A DNA stretch of 64,000 nt from DATBAX01 sp963762965 (GTDB lineage: Bacteria; Acidobacteriota; Terriglobia; Terriglobales; Acidobacteriaceae), in assembly GCA_963762965.1 (NCBI GenBank), contig CAVXME010000001.1, forward strand, positions 2,294,001 to 2,358,000, read 5' to 3'. Under the pieces are notes generated by a model. It made no database searches. It worked only from the letters and a program-made list of their open reading frames with translations, and was not told the origin of the DNA. The position numbers were made by a program, and so were the translations under genes. Of this stretch, positions 28,971-37,401 are shown piece by piece. Position 1 is the stretch's first letter. Every line of letters begins with the position of its first letter.

Positions 28971-30503
28971 CTAGAACTTCTTTTCAAATCCCGCGAACTC
29001 TGTTTCCAGGCTCCATTGCACCTGGGCGCGTTCGCTGTTGGCGAGAAACTTCTCACAATCAGCGGAGGTTTTCTCTGTACCGAGAGAATCAAATGCGCAG
29101 GCCGAAGCTACATGCGATGACTTGATGTCTGCCCAGAGGCTGGCTCCCGGCAAAAAACTGTGTTCCAGACTTTGGCGGGCCATGCGCTTAAGGTCGGCGT
29201 ATGAAAGATGATAGGTTTCCACAGCCCGCAAATATTCGTGGGTCATATCCGATCGCGAAACCCCCTCGTCGTCGGTGGCGAGTGCAACCGGCACGCCGTA
29301 ACGCAAGTACACAGGCAGAGGGTGTTCATTGCCACTTACTCCCAGGATTACGTCATTTGAGGTCAGGCAGATTTCAACCAACACATTGCGCTGGGCCATC
29401 TCGTGTAAAAGGCCGATGGCATCTTTTTCGTTCATCACATCCACCCCATGCCCGATGCGTTCAGCGTGGCCACGCTCGACCGACTCGCGGATGTGAAAGC
29501 TCAATCCGTCCGGGGGTACGAGGCCCATGGCCAGTTCTCCGGCATGCAGGCTGATGTGTACCTTGGGGTAAACAGCATGCAGATAGTCGAGCATCTTCAT
29601 GTGCAGATCGAAGTCATGCATGGGAATGTACCAGTCTTCCGGCATGACCAGATTCAGGCCCACAAAGCGCGGGTCAGCCTTCGCCAGCTCGAAGCCAAGC
29701 AGGATTTGTGCGAACACGGCCTGCTTCGGCAATCCGCGCAATACCTGGTAAAGGTAACGAACATTAACTCTGCAACCAGGATCGGCTTCAGCCGTGCCAC
29801 ATTTGAGCTTGGCATGTACTTTGGCTTCGTCGTCGTCAAGTTGCTTGCGAGTGGTGGTGACGATATTGAGGATGCCGCCAGCCAGCAGGCCTTCCCGCAT
29901 TTTAGAAAAATCGCCGATCAATCCGAGTTTCATGCCCAGTTGCGCGGCTAGCCCTCCATCGGCGGTGTGCATGAATTCCACATATTGAAGATGGTCCGCG
30001 GCAGCTCGCGACTCAGCCTCAGCCAGACCGTCCGCAGCGTGGCCATGAGTGGCCATCGAGAATTTGTCGAAGGTAGAGAAGAAGTGGTCGTGGCCGGATT
30101 CGTCGGCGGGTCTCCAATTACGCATGGACCAGGCATCCACAATGGAGGTGTAAAGCACGTGGTCCTGGTAAGCGCAACGGATGGCGGGCTTGCTGGTGTA
30201 CTTTTCACAGGAATCGTCACAGGGCTGTTCGATCAACATGGAAGTGGTGCGATCCACGCAGAGATTATCGTCCACGGCGTAATCGATAAGGTTTTCGGCG
30301 TAAAGCGCGCCACCCAGATGATTGTGCAGGTCGCCACCCTTGGGCATGTCACGCAAGAAAGCCAGCAGCAGCAAAGGCTGCTGCCGTACCGAGTCCAAAT
30401 AATGGCTGGCGCGCTGTTCGCCGTCGGCCTTGACTTGTGCCGCCGCGAGGGTAGTACTGAGGGCGATGGCGCCAACTAACAACCAGTGTCGCGCTCGGAT
30501 CAT
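28971..30503 (-). CDS. Exported adenosine deaminase family protein
   Basis: ATG 30503 is chosen for its GGGGAG ribosome binding site 7 nt upstream and the signal peptide it starts (about 1-22, TTLAAAQ); an upstream TTG at 30524 is in frame. The 510-residue protein carries the deaminase metal motifs: HNHLGG (first two histidines), HAGE (third His and catalytic Glu), IGHG, and the Asp of TDDEG. It is longer than bacterial Add (about 330) and resembles secreted ADGF-type enzymes, with an insertion holding several Cys (NLCVDR, QPCDDSC, IRC) that could form disulphides in the periplasm. It would deaminate adenosine, or deoxyadenosine, before uptake. Confidence 0.86.
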   Translation of the reverse strand: MIRARHWLLVGAIALSTTLAAAQVKADGEQRASHYLDSVRQQPLLLLAFLRDMPKGGDLHNHLGGALYAENLIDYAVDDNLCVDRTTSMLIEQPCDDSCEKYTSKPAIRCAYQDHVLYTSIVDAWSMRNWRPADESGHDHFFSTFDKFSMATHGHAADGLAEAESRAAADHLQYVEFMHTADGGLAAQLGMKLGLIGDFSKMREGLLAGGILNIVTTTRKQLDDDEAKVHAKLKCGTAEADPGCRVNVRYLYQVLRGLPKQAVFAQILLGFELAKADPRFVGLNLVMPEDWYIPMHDFDLHMKMLDYLHAVYPKVHISLHAGELAMGLVPPDGLSFHIRESVERGHAERIGHGVDVMNEKDAIGLLHEMAQRNVLVEICLTSNDVILGVSGNEHPLPVYLRYGVPVALATDDEGVSRSDMTHEYLRAVETYHLSYADLKRMARQSLEHSFLPGASLWADIKSSHVASACAFDSLGTEKTSADCEKFLANSERAQVQWSLETEFAGFEKKF

Positions 30504-30739
30504 TGGCAGTCTCCCCAAACTCAATCGTTCCAGACTCGGTTAACTGGAATTCGGTATTTTACCTGTTTACCGCGAGTTGCCGCCGATTTCGCCAAGGTCT
30601 TCCCCCCGATCGATAGCCAGACAGCCGCACAATTCCCCGGAATATTCATATTGCTTTAACAATTCTTCCTTATAGTGGCGCCTGACTCGGGGCCAGAGTT
30701 CTTCCCCCTCCCTGAGTTCAATTTTTCCAGGAGAACCTC

Positions 30740-32329
30740 ATGGCGACCGCGACCACGTCCGCACTCGATGCAAAACTGGGCCGAAGCCCAGGCAAAATAG
30801 GAATGCTGGCATTCGGGCTCGTCCTGGTGGTGGGCGTCTGCTATTCCGCATACCACCTGCTCACGGATCTATCCAACGTCCACAGTGGTTCTTTCCTGCC
30901 CTATGTTTTGCTGGGTATCGCGCTGCTGGTGGCCCTGGGCTTTGAGTTTGTGAACGGATTTCATGATACCGCGAACGCGGTTGCCACGGTCATTTATACG
31001 CACTCCCTGGAGCCGCACATTGCGGTGGTTTGGTCAGGCTTTTGGAATTTCCTGGGCGTGCTGACTTCGAGCGGCCTAGTGGCCTTCGGGATTATTTCGC
31101 TTTTGCCCGTGGAGTTGATCCTGCAAGTAGGAAGCAAGGCGGGGTTCGCGATGGTCTTCGCCCTGCTGGTGGCGGCCATCATCTGGAATTTGGGAACCTG
31201 GTATTTCGGTCTGCCGGCATCGAGTTCGCACACCCTGATTGGCTCAGTCATTGGCGTCGGCATTGCCAATCAGCTTATGCAGGCGCGGTCCGGGACCAGT
31301 GGCGTGGACTGGGCACAGGCCACCAACATTGGGAAATCACTTTTTCTCTCACCGCTGGTGGGTTTTGCGGTGGCTTACCTTTTGCTGTCGTTGATGAAAG
31401 CCGTCATCAAGAATAAAGCCCTCTATGAAGCTCCGGTGGGAACCGAGCCTCCGCCGTTCTGGATTCGCGCGCTTCTGATATTGACTTGCACAGGTGTGAG
31501 CTTTTTCCATGGCTCCAACGATGGGCAAAAGGGCATGGGTCTGATCATGTTGATCCTCATCGGGACCGTTCCCACGGCTTATGCCTTGAACCATGCGGTA
31601 ACCAGGAAAGAATCCGACGATTTTATTGCGGTTTCACAGCAGGCAGCCTCGACGCTGAACAAGTACGTGGTCCCCAGTGCCGTGATCGCCGATGCCCGGG
31701 ACGAAGTCACGGATTATGTCCGCACCAAGGAATTCACGCCCAACACCATGCTGGCTTTACGCGAGCTGGTCACCGATATCGGCAACGAAACGGTTTTGTA
31801 TGGTGAATTGGCCAAGGTGCCCAATGATCGTGTCCGCAACTTCCGCAATGACATGTATTTGGTCAGCGAGGCCTTCCGGCTGATGCAAAAAAATAAGCAG
31901 GGAGAGATATCCACGGCCGACTGGGCAGTGATCGCGAATTACAAGAAGCATATTGACCATTCCACGCGGTTCATTCCTGCCTGGGTGAAGGTAGCGGTGG
32001 CCATGGCACTGGGTTTGGGCACCATGGTGGGCTGGAAGCGGATCGTGGTTACGGTAGGAGAAAAGATTGGCAAAGACCATCTCACCTATGGCCAAGGCGC
32101 AGCCGCGGAAATCACCGCCATGATAACCATTGGCGCGGCTGACGGGTTTGGACTTCCGGTGAGCACGACGCATGTCCTCTCATCCGGCATTGCGGGCACG
32201 ATGGCCGCCAACCACACCGGACTCCAGTGGGGAACGGTGCGCAATCTTTTGATGGCTTGGGTACTTACTTTGCCGGCAGCCATGGTCTTGTCAGGATTTT
32301 TGTTCTGGGGGTTCCGCAACATTTTCTGA
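30740..32329 (+). CDS. pit: Inorganic phosphate transporter, PiT family
   Basis: The 529-residue protein starts behind an AGGAGA ribosome binding site. It has many hydrophobic helices and the paired PiT signatures GFEFVNGFHDTANAVAT near the N-terminus and FFHGSNDGQKGMGL in the middle, with AADGFGLPVSTTHVLSSG near the end. A central cytoplasmic loop of about 130 residues separates the two halves. PiT carriers import metal-phosphate by cation symport. A PhoU-like gene lies convergently 14 bp downstream, and PhoU/DUF47 proteins often regulate neighbouring PiT carriers. The 236-bp upstream gap has no clear Pho box. Confidence 0.93.
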   Translation: MATATTSALDAKLGRSPGKIGMLAFGLVLVVGVCYSAYHLLTDLSNVHSGSFLPYVLLGIALLVALGFEFVNGFHDTANAVATVIYTHSLEPHIAVVWSGFWNFLGVLTSSGLVAFGIISLLPVELILQVGSKAGFAMVFALLVAAIIWNLGTWYFGLPASSSHTLIGSVIGVGIANQLMQARSGTSGVDWAQATNIGKSLFLSPLVGFAVAYLLLSLMKAVIKNKALYEAPVGTEPPPFWIRALLILTCTGVSFFHGSNDGQKGMGLIMLILIGTVPTAYALNHAVTRKESDDFIAVSQQAASTLNKYVVPSAVIADARDEVTDYVRTKEFTPNTMLALRELVTDIGNETVLYGELAKVPNDRVRNFRNDMYLVSEAFRLMQKNKQGEISTADWAVIANYKKHIDHSTRFIPAWVKVAVAMALGLGTMVGWKRIVVTVGEKIGKDHLTYGQGAAAEITAMITIGAADGFGLPVSTTHVLSSGIAGTMAANHTGLQWGTVRNLLMAWVLTLPAAMVLSGFLFWGFRNIF

Positions 32330-32343
32330 GTCGGGTGGGGGGG

Positions 32344-33033
32344 TCATCCCTCGGGCTGGCGGCGCTTGAGTTCGTGACGAACGCTGCGGCCTTCCACGAG
32401 ATGGAAGACTTCTTCTGCCAGGTTCTTGGTGTGATCGCCGGCCCGCTCAAAGGCCTGGGCCATGAGCAGCAGATTGGTGCTGTACTCACGCGGGCGCCTG
32501 TCCGTGCTTTCCAAATGCCGGCGGAACATGGCATGGCACGTCTGATCAATCTGAGAGTCAGTTTGCAGAACCCAGGTTGCTGGTTCTACATCACGATCCA
32601 CGAAACCCGCACGAATCCCGTCCAGCATTTTTCTGAGGGTTTCGCACATTGTAATCAGATCGCGCCGGTCGTCAGCCAAGAGACGAGGTGTGACAGCTTG
32701 CACCCGTTTGACCACCGACCAGGTCAGATCGCCGATACGTTCCAGATCGGTGATGAATTTGAGGCAGGCAAGTAGTTCGCGCGCCTCCGCCTCGGTGACC
32801 TCGGTGATCGCGCTGGTAATTTTTTCATCGACTTGCCGCTCAATCCGGTCGAGTTCTTTTTCGCAGTCTTTGACCGCCAGGAATGCCATCTTCGAAGAGT
32901 TGCCGATGAACTCGCTGGTGTTGGCCGCCGCATCCCGGGCGACCAGGCAGGCTTGGCGAATGAGGGCCGTCATCTCTTTGGTGGACTCCGGCTCGCGGGA
33001 AACTGGACGCTTTGCTTTAGTGGAGTTGGCCAT
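32344..33033 (-). CDS. phoU: PhoU family phosphate uptake regulator
   Basis: The 229-residue all-helical protein fits two PhoU repeats, each with the E/DxxxD-type metal-binding pattern (FITDLERIGDLTWSV at about 95-110 and AQAFERAGDHTKNLAEE near 195-210). PhoU proteins bind phosphate transporters and histidine kinases and restrain phosphate uptake. The gene faces the PiT transporter gene tail to tail, which supports a functional link although they are on separate transcripts. It starts 142 bp from the divergent egtB gene. Confidence 0.9.
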   Translation of the reverse strand: MANSTKAKRPVSREPESTKEMTALIRQACLVARDAAANTSEFIGNSSKMAFLAVKDCEKELDRIERQVDEKITSAITEVTEAEARELLACLKFITDLERIGDLTWSVVKRVQAVTPRLLADDRRDLITMCETLRKMLDGIRAGFVDRDVEPATWVLQTDSQIDQTCHAMFRRHLESTDRRPREYSTNLLLMAQAFERAGDHTKNLAEEVFHLVEGRSVRHELKRRQPEG

Positions 33034-33174
33034 AGCCCGACTACGAGCTTAGCAGCCCCCTAACAAATAAAACAACGGCCCCACTTTACCGGACATCATA
33101 GTAAGATGCTTTTCTCCCTAATGGGCCTGTGCAGGAGAGATTGCTGGTGCTGGTTCGGAGGGAAGGGGTAGCCC

Positions 33175-34443
33175 ATGTCCGTGAGCCTTGAACAAAAATC
33201 GATTCGCCCTGCCGGTGTCCTTCGCGAACGGTTTTCAAAGGTCCGCAATCTCAGCATGCGGTTGACAGAGCCGTTCTCCGCTGAAGACCAGATGCTGCAA
33301 TCCATGCCGGACGCAAGTCCCGTGAAATGGCACCTGGCGCACACCACCTGGTTTTTTGAAACTTTTATTCTTGCCAAACACTCTCAGAATTATGTTCCGT
33401 ACGACCCACGTTATACCTATGTTTTTAATTCCTATTACAAAAAGCTTGGCGGACATCCCTTGCGCGGGTCGCGAGGGTTGATGTCGCGTCCGAGTTTGGA
33501 AGAAGTGCATGCTTACCGATCTCACGTAGATGCAGCGCTGGTAAAGGTATTTGACGAGTTGAGCGAGGAGACGTTGTCCCTGATCGAGCTGGGCCTCAAC
33601 CACGAGCAGCAGCATCAAGAACTGATCGTGATGGACATCAAACACGCGCTTTGGTCCTCGCCCCTGCGGTGGGAAGCGATTTCTGAACAGAGTGGTCTGC
33701 AATCAAGACCTCGCCTCAGCTGGATCGATATCGAGGGCGGAATACACATAATCGGTCATGAAGGTGAGGGATTTGCCTTCGATAACGAAAGCCCCCGGCA
33801 CGAAGTTCTGCTACGGCCATTCCAGATCGCGTCTCGCGCCGTCACCAACGGCGAATATTTGGAATTCATGTCCGACAACGGGTACGGCCGTCCCGAGCTC
33901 TGGCTTTCCGATGGATGGGACCAGGTTTGTGCTCATGCCTGGAACTCGCCATTGTATTGGGAGCAGAACGACGAAGGCTCCTGGCGCCAATTTACGGCAG
34001 GTGGAACGCAAACTGGCACACGCGAACTCGATCCTGCCGAACCAGTTTGCCACGTTAGCTTCTATGAAGCCGACGCTTATGCGCGATGGAGCGGCGCGCG
34101 GCTGCCTCTGGAAGAGGAGTGGGAAATTGCCGCCATGCGAACGCCGGCCAAGGGCACTTTTCTGGAAGACAACGTCTTCCATCCGCAACCGGCCACCGGC
34201 ACGGGATTCCAGCAGGCATTCGGCGATGTTTGGGAGTGGACGGCCAGTCCTTATATTGGCTACCCTGGATTCCAGACGGCGCCGGGAGCTCTGGGCGAGT
34301 ACAACGGCAAGTTTATGTGCAATCAATTTGTGCTCCGAGGGGGCTCGTGCGCTACCCCAGACAGCCATATTCGCGCCACCTATCGTAATTTTTTTCCGCC
34401 CCACACACGCTGGCAATTTTCCGGATTAAGGTTGGCTAAATGA
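33175..34443 (+). CDS. egtB: Ergothioneine biosynthesis protein EgtB (sulfoxide synthase)
   Basis: The 422-residue protein has an N-terminal DinB-like domain with the iron-binding histidines: WHLAH (residues 52-56) and HEQQHQE with His143, His147. The C-terminal half is a formylglycine-generating-enzyme-like (sulfatase-modifying) domain (GGIHIIGHEGEGFAFDNESPRH, then FGDVWEWT and VLRGGSCATP). EgtB joins trimethylhistidine (hercynine) to a thiol donor with oxygen and non-haem iron. The stop overlaps the egtD start (ATGA), so the two are translationally coupled. No egtA or egtC is nearby, so the thiol donor may be free cysteine; that is inference. Confidence 0.93.
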   Translation: MSVSLEQKSIRPAGVLRERFSKVRNLSMRLTEPFSAEDQMLQSMPDASPVKWHLAHTTWFFETFILAKHSQNYVPYDPRYTYVFNSYYKKLGGHPLRGSRGLMSRPSLEEVHAYRSHVDAALVKVFDELSEETLSLIELGLNHEQQHQELIVMDIKHALWSSPLRWEAISEQSGLQSRPRLSWIDIEGGIHIIGHEGEGFAFDNESPRHEVLLRPFQIASRAVTNGEYLEFMSDNGYGRPELWLSDGWDQVCAHAWNSPLYWEQNDEGSWRQFTAGGTQTGTRELDPAEPVCHVSFYEADAYARWSGARLPLEEEWEIAAMRTPAKGTFLEDNVFHPQPATGTGFQQAFGDVWEWTASPYIGYPGFQTAPGALGEYNGKFMCNQFVLRGGSCATPDSHIRATYRNFFPPHTRWQFSGLRLAK

Positions 34444-35393
34444 TCGCTCGCGAACTCATTGCGGTACCGTCGTTTGCGTCGGAGGTTGAGCAGGGCCTGA
34501 CCAGCTTTCCCAAGACCCTCCCTTCCAAACTGTTTTACGACGCCGCCGGCTCTGTGCTGTTCGAAAAGATCACCGAGCTTCCCGAGTATTACCTCACCCG
34601 AACGGAGCTCGGCATTTTGCGAAAGCACGCGTCAGCCATGGCGCGGGCGGTGAGTCCGGACTCGACTATCGTTGAACTCGGGGCCGGCACGGCGGCCAAG
34701 ACTTGTACGCTACTGCGGGCATTTGCGAAACGGCAGATGCGGGTGATGTATTTCCCGGTGGATATTTCCTGGGATGCGCTGGCCGAGGCTAGAGAGAGAG
34801 TAAGCAAGGAATCTCCCCAAACTTGTATTCGGCCCGTGGTCGCCGATTTCAGCGACGGCTTCGGTTTCCTCCATGATATTCCGGGAAGGAAACTGGTTTT
34901 ATACCTGGGATCGAGTATCGGCAACTTTGAGACATCCGCTGCGATCGATATGCTGCGTTCGGTACGCAGTGAACTTAGCTCCGGCGACGCTCTGCTGCTC
35001 GGGACCGATCTGGTAAAAGATCCTGCAATCCTGGTGCCCGCCTACGATGACGCCCAGGATGTCACGTCGGAGTTCAACAAGAATCTTTTGCGGAGATTCA
35101 ACCGCGAGCTGGACGCAGATTTCGATCTCGCTTCCTTCCGCCATGTTGCGAAGTGGAATGCGAAATATTCCCGCATGGAGATGCACCTGGAAAGCCTGGA
35201 AGCGCAGATCGTGAACCTTCGGTCGCTCAATCTCCACGTCAGGTTTGCCAACGGAGAACGTATTCATACCGAGAATAGTTACAAGTACACCTTGGACAAC
35301 GTGCGCGAGATGTTGACCATCGCGGGATTCTCTCCGGGGAAAACCTGGCTTGATCGGAAGAAGTGGTTTGCCCTCCATCTGGCCCGCGTTTAG
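34440..35393 (+). CDS. egtD: L-histidine N-alpha-methyltransferase EgtD
   Basis: The 317-residue protein is of family length. It has the EgtD/DUF2260-type opening (PSKLFYDAAGSVLFEKITELPEYYLTR with the conserved tyrosines), an SAM-binding loop VELGAGTAAKT (78-88), and YLGSSIGNF in the middle. It trimethylates histidine to hercynine using three SAM, the first step of ergothioneine synthesis. It overlaps egtB by 4 bp and is followed after 21 bp by a histidine kinase gene, which may be read through. Confidence 0.94.
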   Translation: MIARELIAVPSFASEVEQGLTSFPKTLPSKLFYDAAGSVLFEKITELPEYYLTRTELGILRKHASAMARAVSPDSTIVELGAGTAAKTCTLLRAFAKRQMRVMYFPVDISWDALAEARERVSKESPQTCIRPVVADFSDGFGFLHDIPGRKLVLYLGSSIGNFETSAAIDMLRSVRSELSSGDALLLGTDLVKDPAILVPAYDDAQDVTSEFNKNLLRRFNRELDADFDLASFRHVAKWNAKYSRMEMHLESLEAQIVNLRSLNLHVRFANGERIHTENSYKYTLDNVREMLTIAGFSPGKTWLDRKKWFALHLARV

Positions 35394-35414
35394 GCCAATC
35401 CACCGCATTGGAAC

Positions 35415-36779
35415 TTGGTGCGACTCCGTTATATCCTTGCGGACGTGCAGCGCTCGCCAGACCGGTCACCCACTTCAGGACTTCTCCTCGGTCTGATCGT
35501 TACGCTTGTCGCCGTGGTGGCCTACTCCTGGTACATTACGCGGCAGATCGATGGTCTTCGCGAGTTGCAAAACAATCTGGCCGACCGCAATCGCAAGGAC
35601 TCGCTACAACTCTTGCGCATCCAGAATGAACTAAACTCTCTCGCGCTAGCCATGCGTGACATGTTGGACAATGATGGCCCTTATCCGCTTACCGCGTGGT
35701 CGGCACAGTTCCAACGCATGCGCACCGACCTGGATGATGCGCTGCACCAGGAGGAGCAATTCGCCGCGACCGGCCGCACGCCGGAACAGCGTGAGTATCT
35801 GGAAAGCCGCCTGTCGCAGTTCTGGGATGCAGCCGACCGTACGTTTGCTCTGGCCCGCGACGGCAAAGAGAAGGAGGCGAAAGAACAAATCCGAATTTCT
35901 CTGCAAGCCCGGCAGGAAGCACTGAGCACCGCGGTGTCGAGATTGTTAGTACAGAACAACGAAAGCCAGCAACTGGCGGGTGCGCGAATCAAGGAGATTT
36001 ACGACCGGGTGCAGCGCCAGGTCTACTATTTTCTGACGGCGATCCTTACGGCGATCCTGCTTACCAGTTTCTATGTGATCCGATCCAACCGGCGGTTGTT
36101 TCTCCAGCTTGCCGTACTCTCAGAACAACGCAGCGAACTGGCGCAAAAATTGATCGCGACGCAGGAATCCACTTTGCGATACATCTCACGGGAACTGCAC
36201 GATGAATTCGGCCAAATCCTGACCGCCATGGGTTCCATGCTGGGCCGGGCCCGCAATCATGCACCGGAAGGCTCGCCTCTCCGCGCCGAGTTAATCGAAG
36301 TGCGCGAAATCGCACAAGGTGCGCTGGACAAGGTACGCAGTCTTTCACAAGCATTGCATCCGGTGATGCTCGATGAAGCCGGCCTCGAAAGCACGCTCGA
36401 TTGGTATCTTCCTGTGATCGAGAAGCAATCAGGCATTAAGATATCGTATGCAAAATCAGGGGAACCGTTTGTCCTGGACGGTGACGCTGCCATTCACGTG
36501 TATCGCATCGCGCAGGAGGCCTTGAACAACGTTGCTCGCCATTCCAATGCACGGGAAGCCTGGGTGCGCCTTGGGTTTCATCCAGAAAGCCTGGAGCTGG
36601 AAGTGGAAGATCATGGTTCGGGGTTTGCACTGCCCCCGAAGAATCGCGGGATAGGACTCGTTGCCATGCGCGAGCGTGCGCAACTGCTGGGTGGCAAGAT
36701 AGAGTTTATGAGACCTGCGCAAGGTGGCACACTGGTGCGACTGGTGGTTCCAAGAGAGAGACCCGATGCCCATGTCTGA
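35415..36779 (+). CDS. Membrane sensor histidine kinase (HisKA_3, NarX/DesK class)
   Basis: The frame opens at TTG 35415, with GTG 35418 as an alternative; neither has a strong ribosome binding site. The 454-residue protein has a transmembrane helix near 20-40, a periplasmic helical sensor of about 160 residues, and a second helix near 205-225. The dimerisation/phosphoacceptor region has His262 in RELHDEFGQ, and the ATPase domain has the N box EALNNVARHS and DHGSGF. The signal is unknown. It overlaps the response regulator gene, forming a coupled pair. Confidence 0.88.
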   Translation: MVRLRYILADVQRSPDRSPTSGLLLGLIVTLVAVVAYSWYITRQIDGLRELQNNLADRNRKDSLQLLRIQNELNSLALAMRDMLDNDGPYPLTAWSAQFQRMRTDLDDALHQEEQFAATGRTPEQREYLESRLSQFWDAADRTFALARDGKEKEAKEQIRISLQARQEALSTAVSRLLVQNNESQQLAGARIKEIYDRVQRQVYYFLTAILTAILLTSFYVIRSNRRLFLQLAVLSEQRSELAQKLIATQESTLRYISRELHDEFGQILTAMGSMLGRARNHAPEGSPLRAELIEVREIAQGALDKVRSLSQALHPVMLDEAGLESTLDWYLPVIEKQSGIKISYAKSGEPFVLDGDAAIHVYRIAQEALNNVARHSNAREAWVRLGFHPESLELEVEDHGSGFALPPKNRGIGLVAMRERAQLLGGKIEFMRPAQGGTLVRLVVPRERPDAHV

Positions 36780-37401
36780 GAAAATTTCGGTTCTGCTGGT
36801 GGACGATCACAGCCTGGTTCGTCGTGGCTTCCGCCGCATCCTTGAGGACGAGCCCGACATTACGATTGCAGGGGAAGCAAGCAGTGGCGAGGAGGCAGTC
36901 CAACTCGCCCGTGAACTTCAACCCAAGGTCATCCTCATGGACTGCGCATTGCCGGGAATGTCCGGGCTGCAAGCCATTCGGAAGATTTTGGACGACTCTC
37001 CAAAAATGCTGGTCCTTATGTTGAGCATGCACACCGAAGAGACCTGGGTGAGCCAGGCGCTCGACGCCGGGGCCCGAGGATACATGCTCAAGAATGCGAT
37101 GGAGCTGGAGCTGGGAGCGGCAATTCGCCGCGTGGTTGCCGGAGAGATCGTCCTCGATGAGCAGATTGCGCGTGCGGAAGTTCTGAAGGGCGAGCGCAGC
37201 AACGCACTTACCACTCGCGAACTGGAGATTTTGCAATGGATCTGTACCGGGAAATCGAACCGCGAGATCGCCGCTGAACTCGGTCTCAGTGCGAATACCG
37301 TAGCTGTCCACCGCGCCAACATCATGGATGCGCTGGGGATTCATAAAACCGCGGAACTGGTCGTCTACGCCATCCGCAGCGGCCTGGTAAATCTGCCGTG
37401 A
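36766..37401 (+). CDS. NarL/FixJ family response regulator
   Basis: ATG 36766 (GAGAG-type ribosome binding site) is chosen because receiver homology begins just after it; ATG 36772 is also possible. The 211-residue protein has a receiver domain with the acidic pair in LLVDDH, phospho-acceptor Asp59 in VLMDCALPG and the conserved Lys in MLKNA, then a LuxR-type helix-turn-helix (about 145-200, LTTRELEILQWI, SANTVAVHRANIM). The gene overlaps the kinase by 14 bp and its stop overlaps the next gene (GTGA), so all three are translationally coupled. Confidence 0.92.
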   Translation: MPMSEKISVLLVDDHSLVRRGFRRILEDEPDITIAGEASSGEEAVQLARELQPKVILMDCALPGMSGLQAIRKILDDSPKMLVLMLSMHTEETWVSQALDAGARGYMLKNAMELELGAAIRRVVAGEIVLDEQIARAEVLKGERSNALTTRELEILQWICTGKSNREIAAELGLSANTVAVHRANIMDALGIHKTAELVVYAIRSGLVNLP

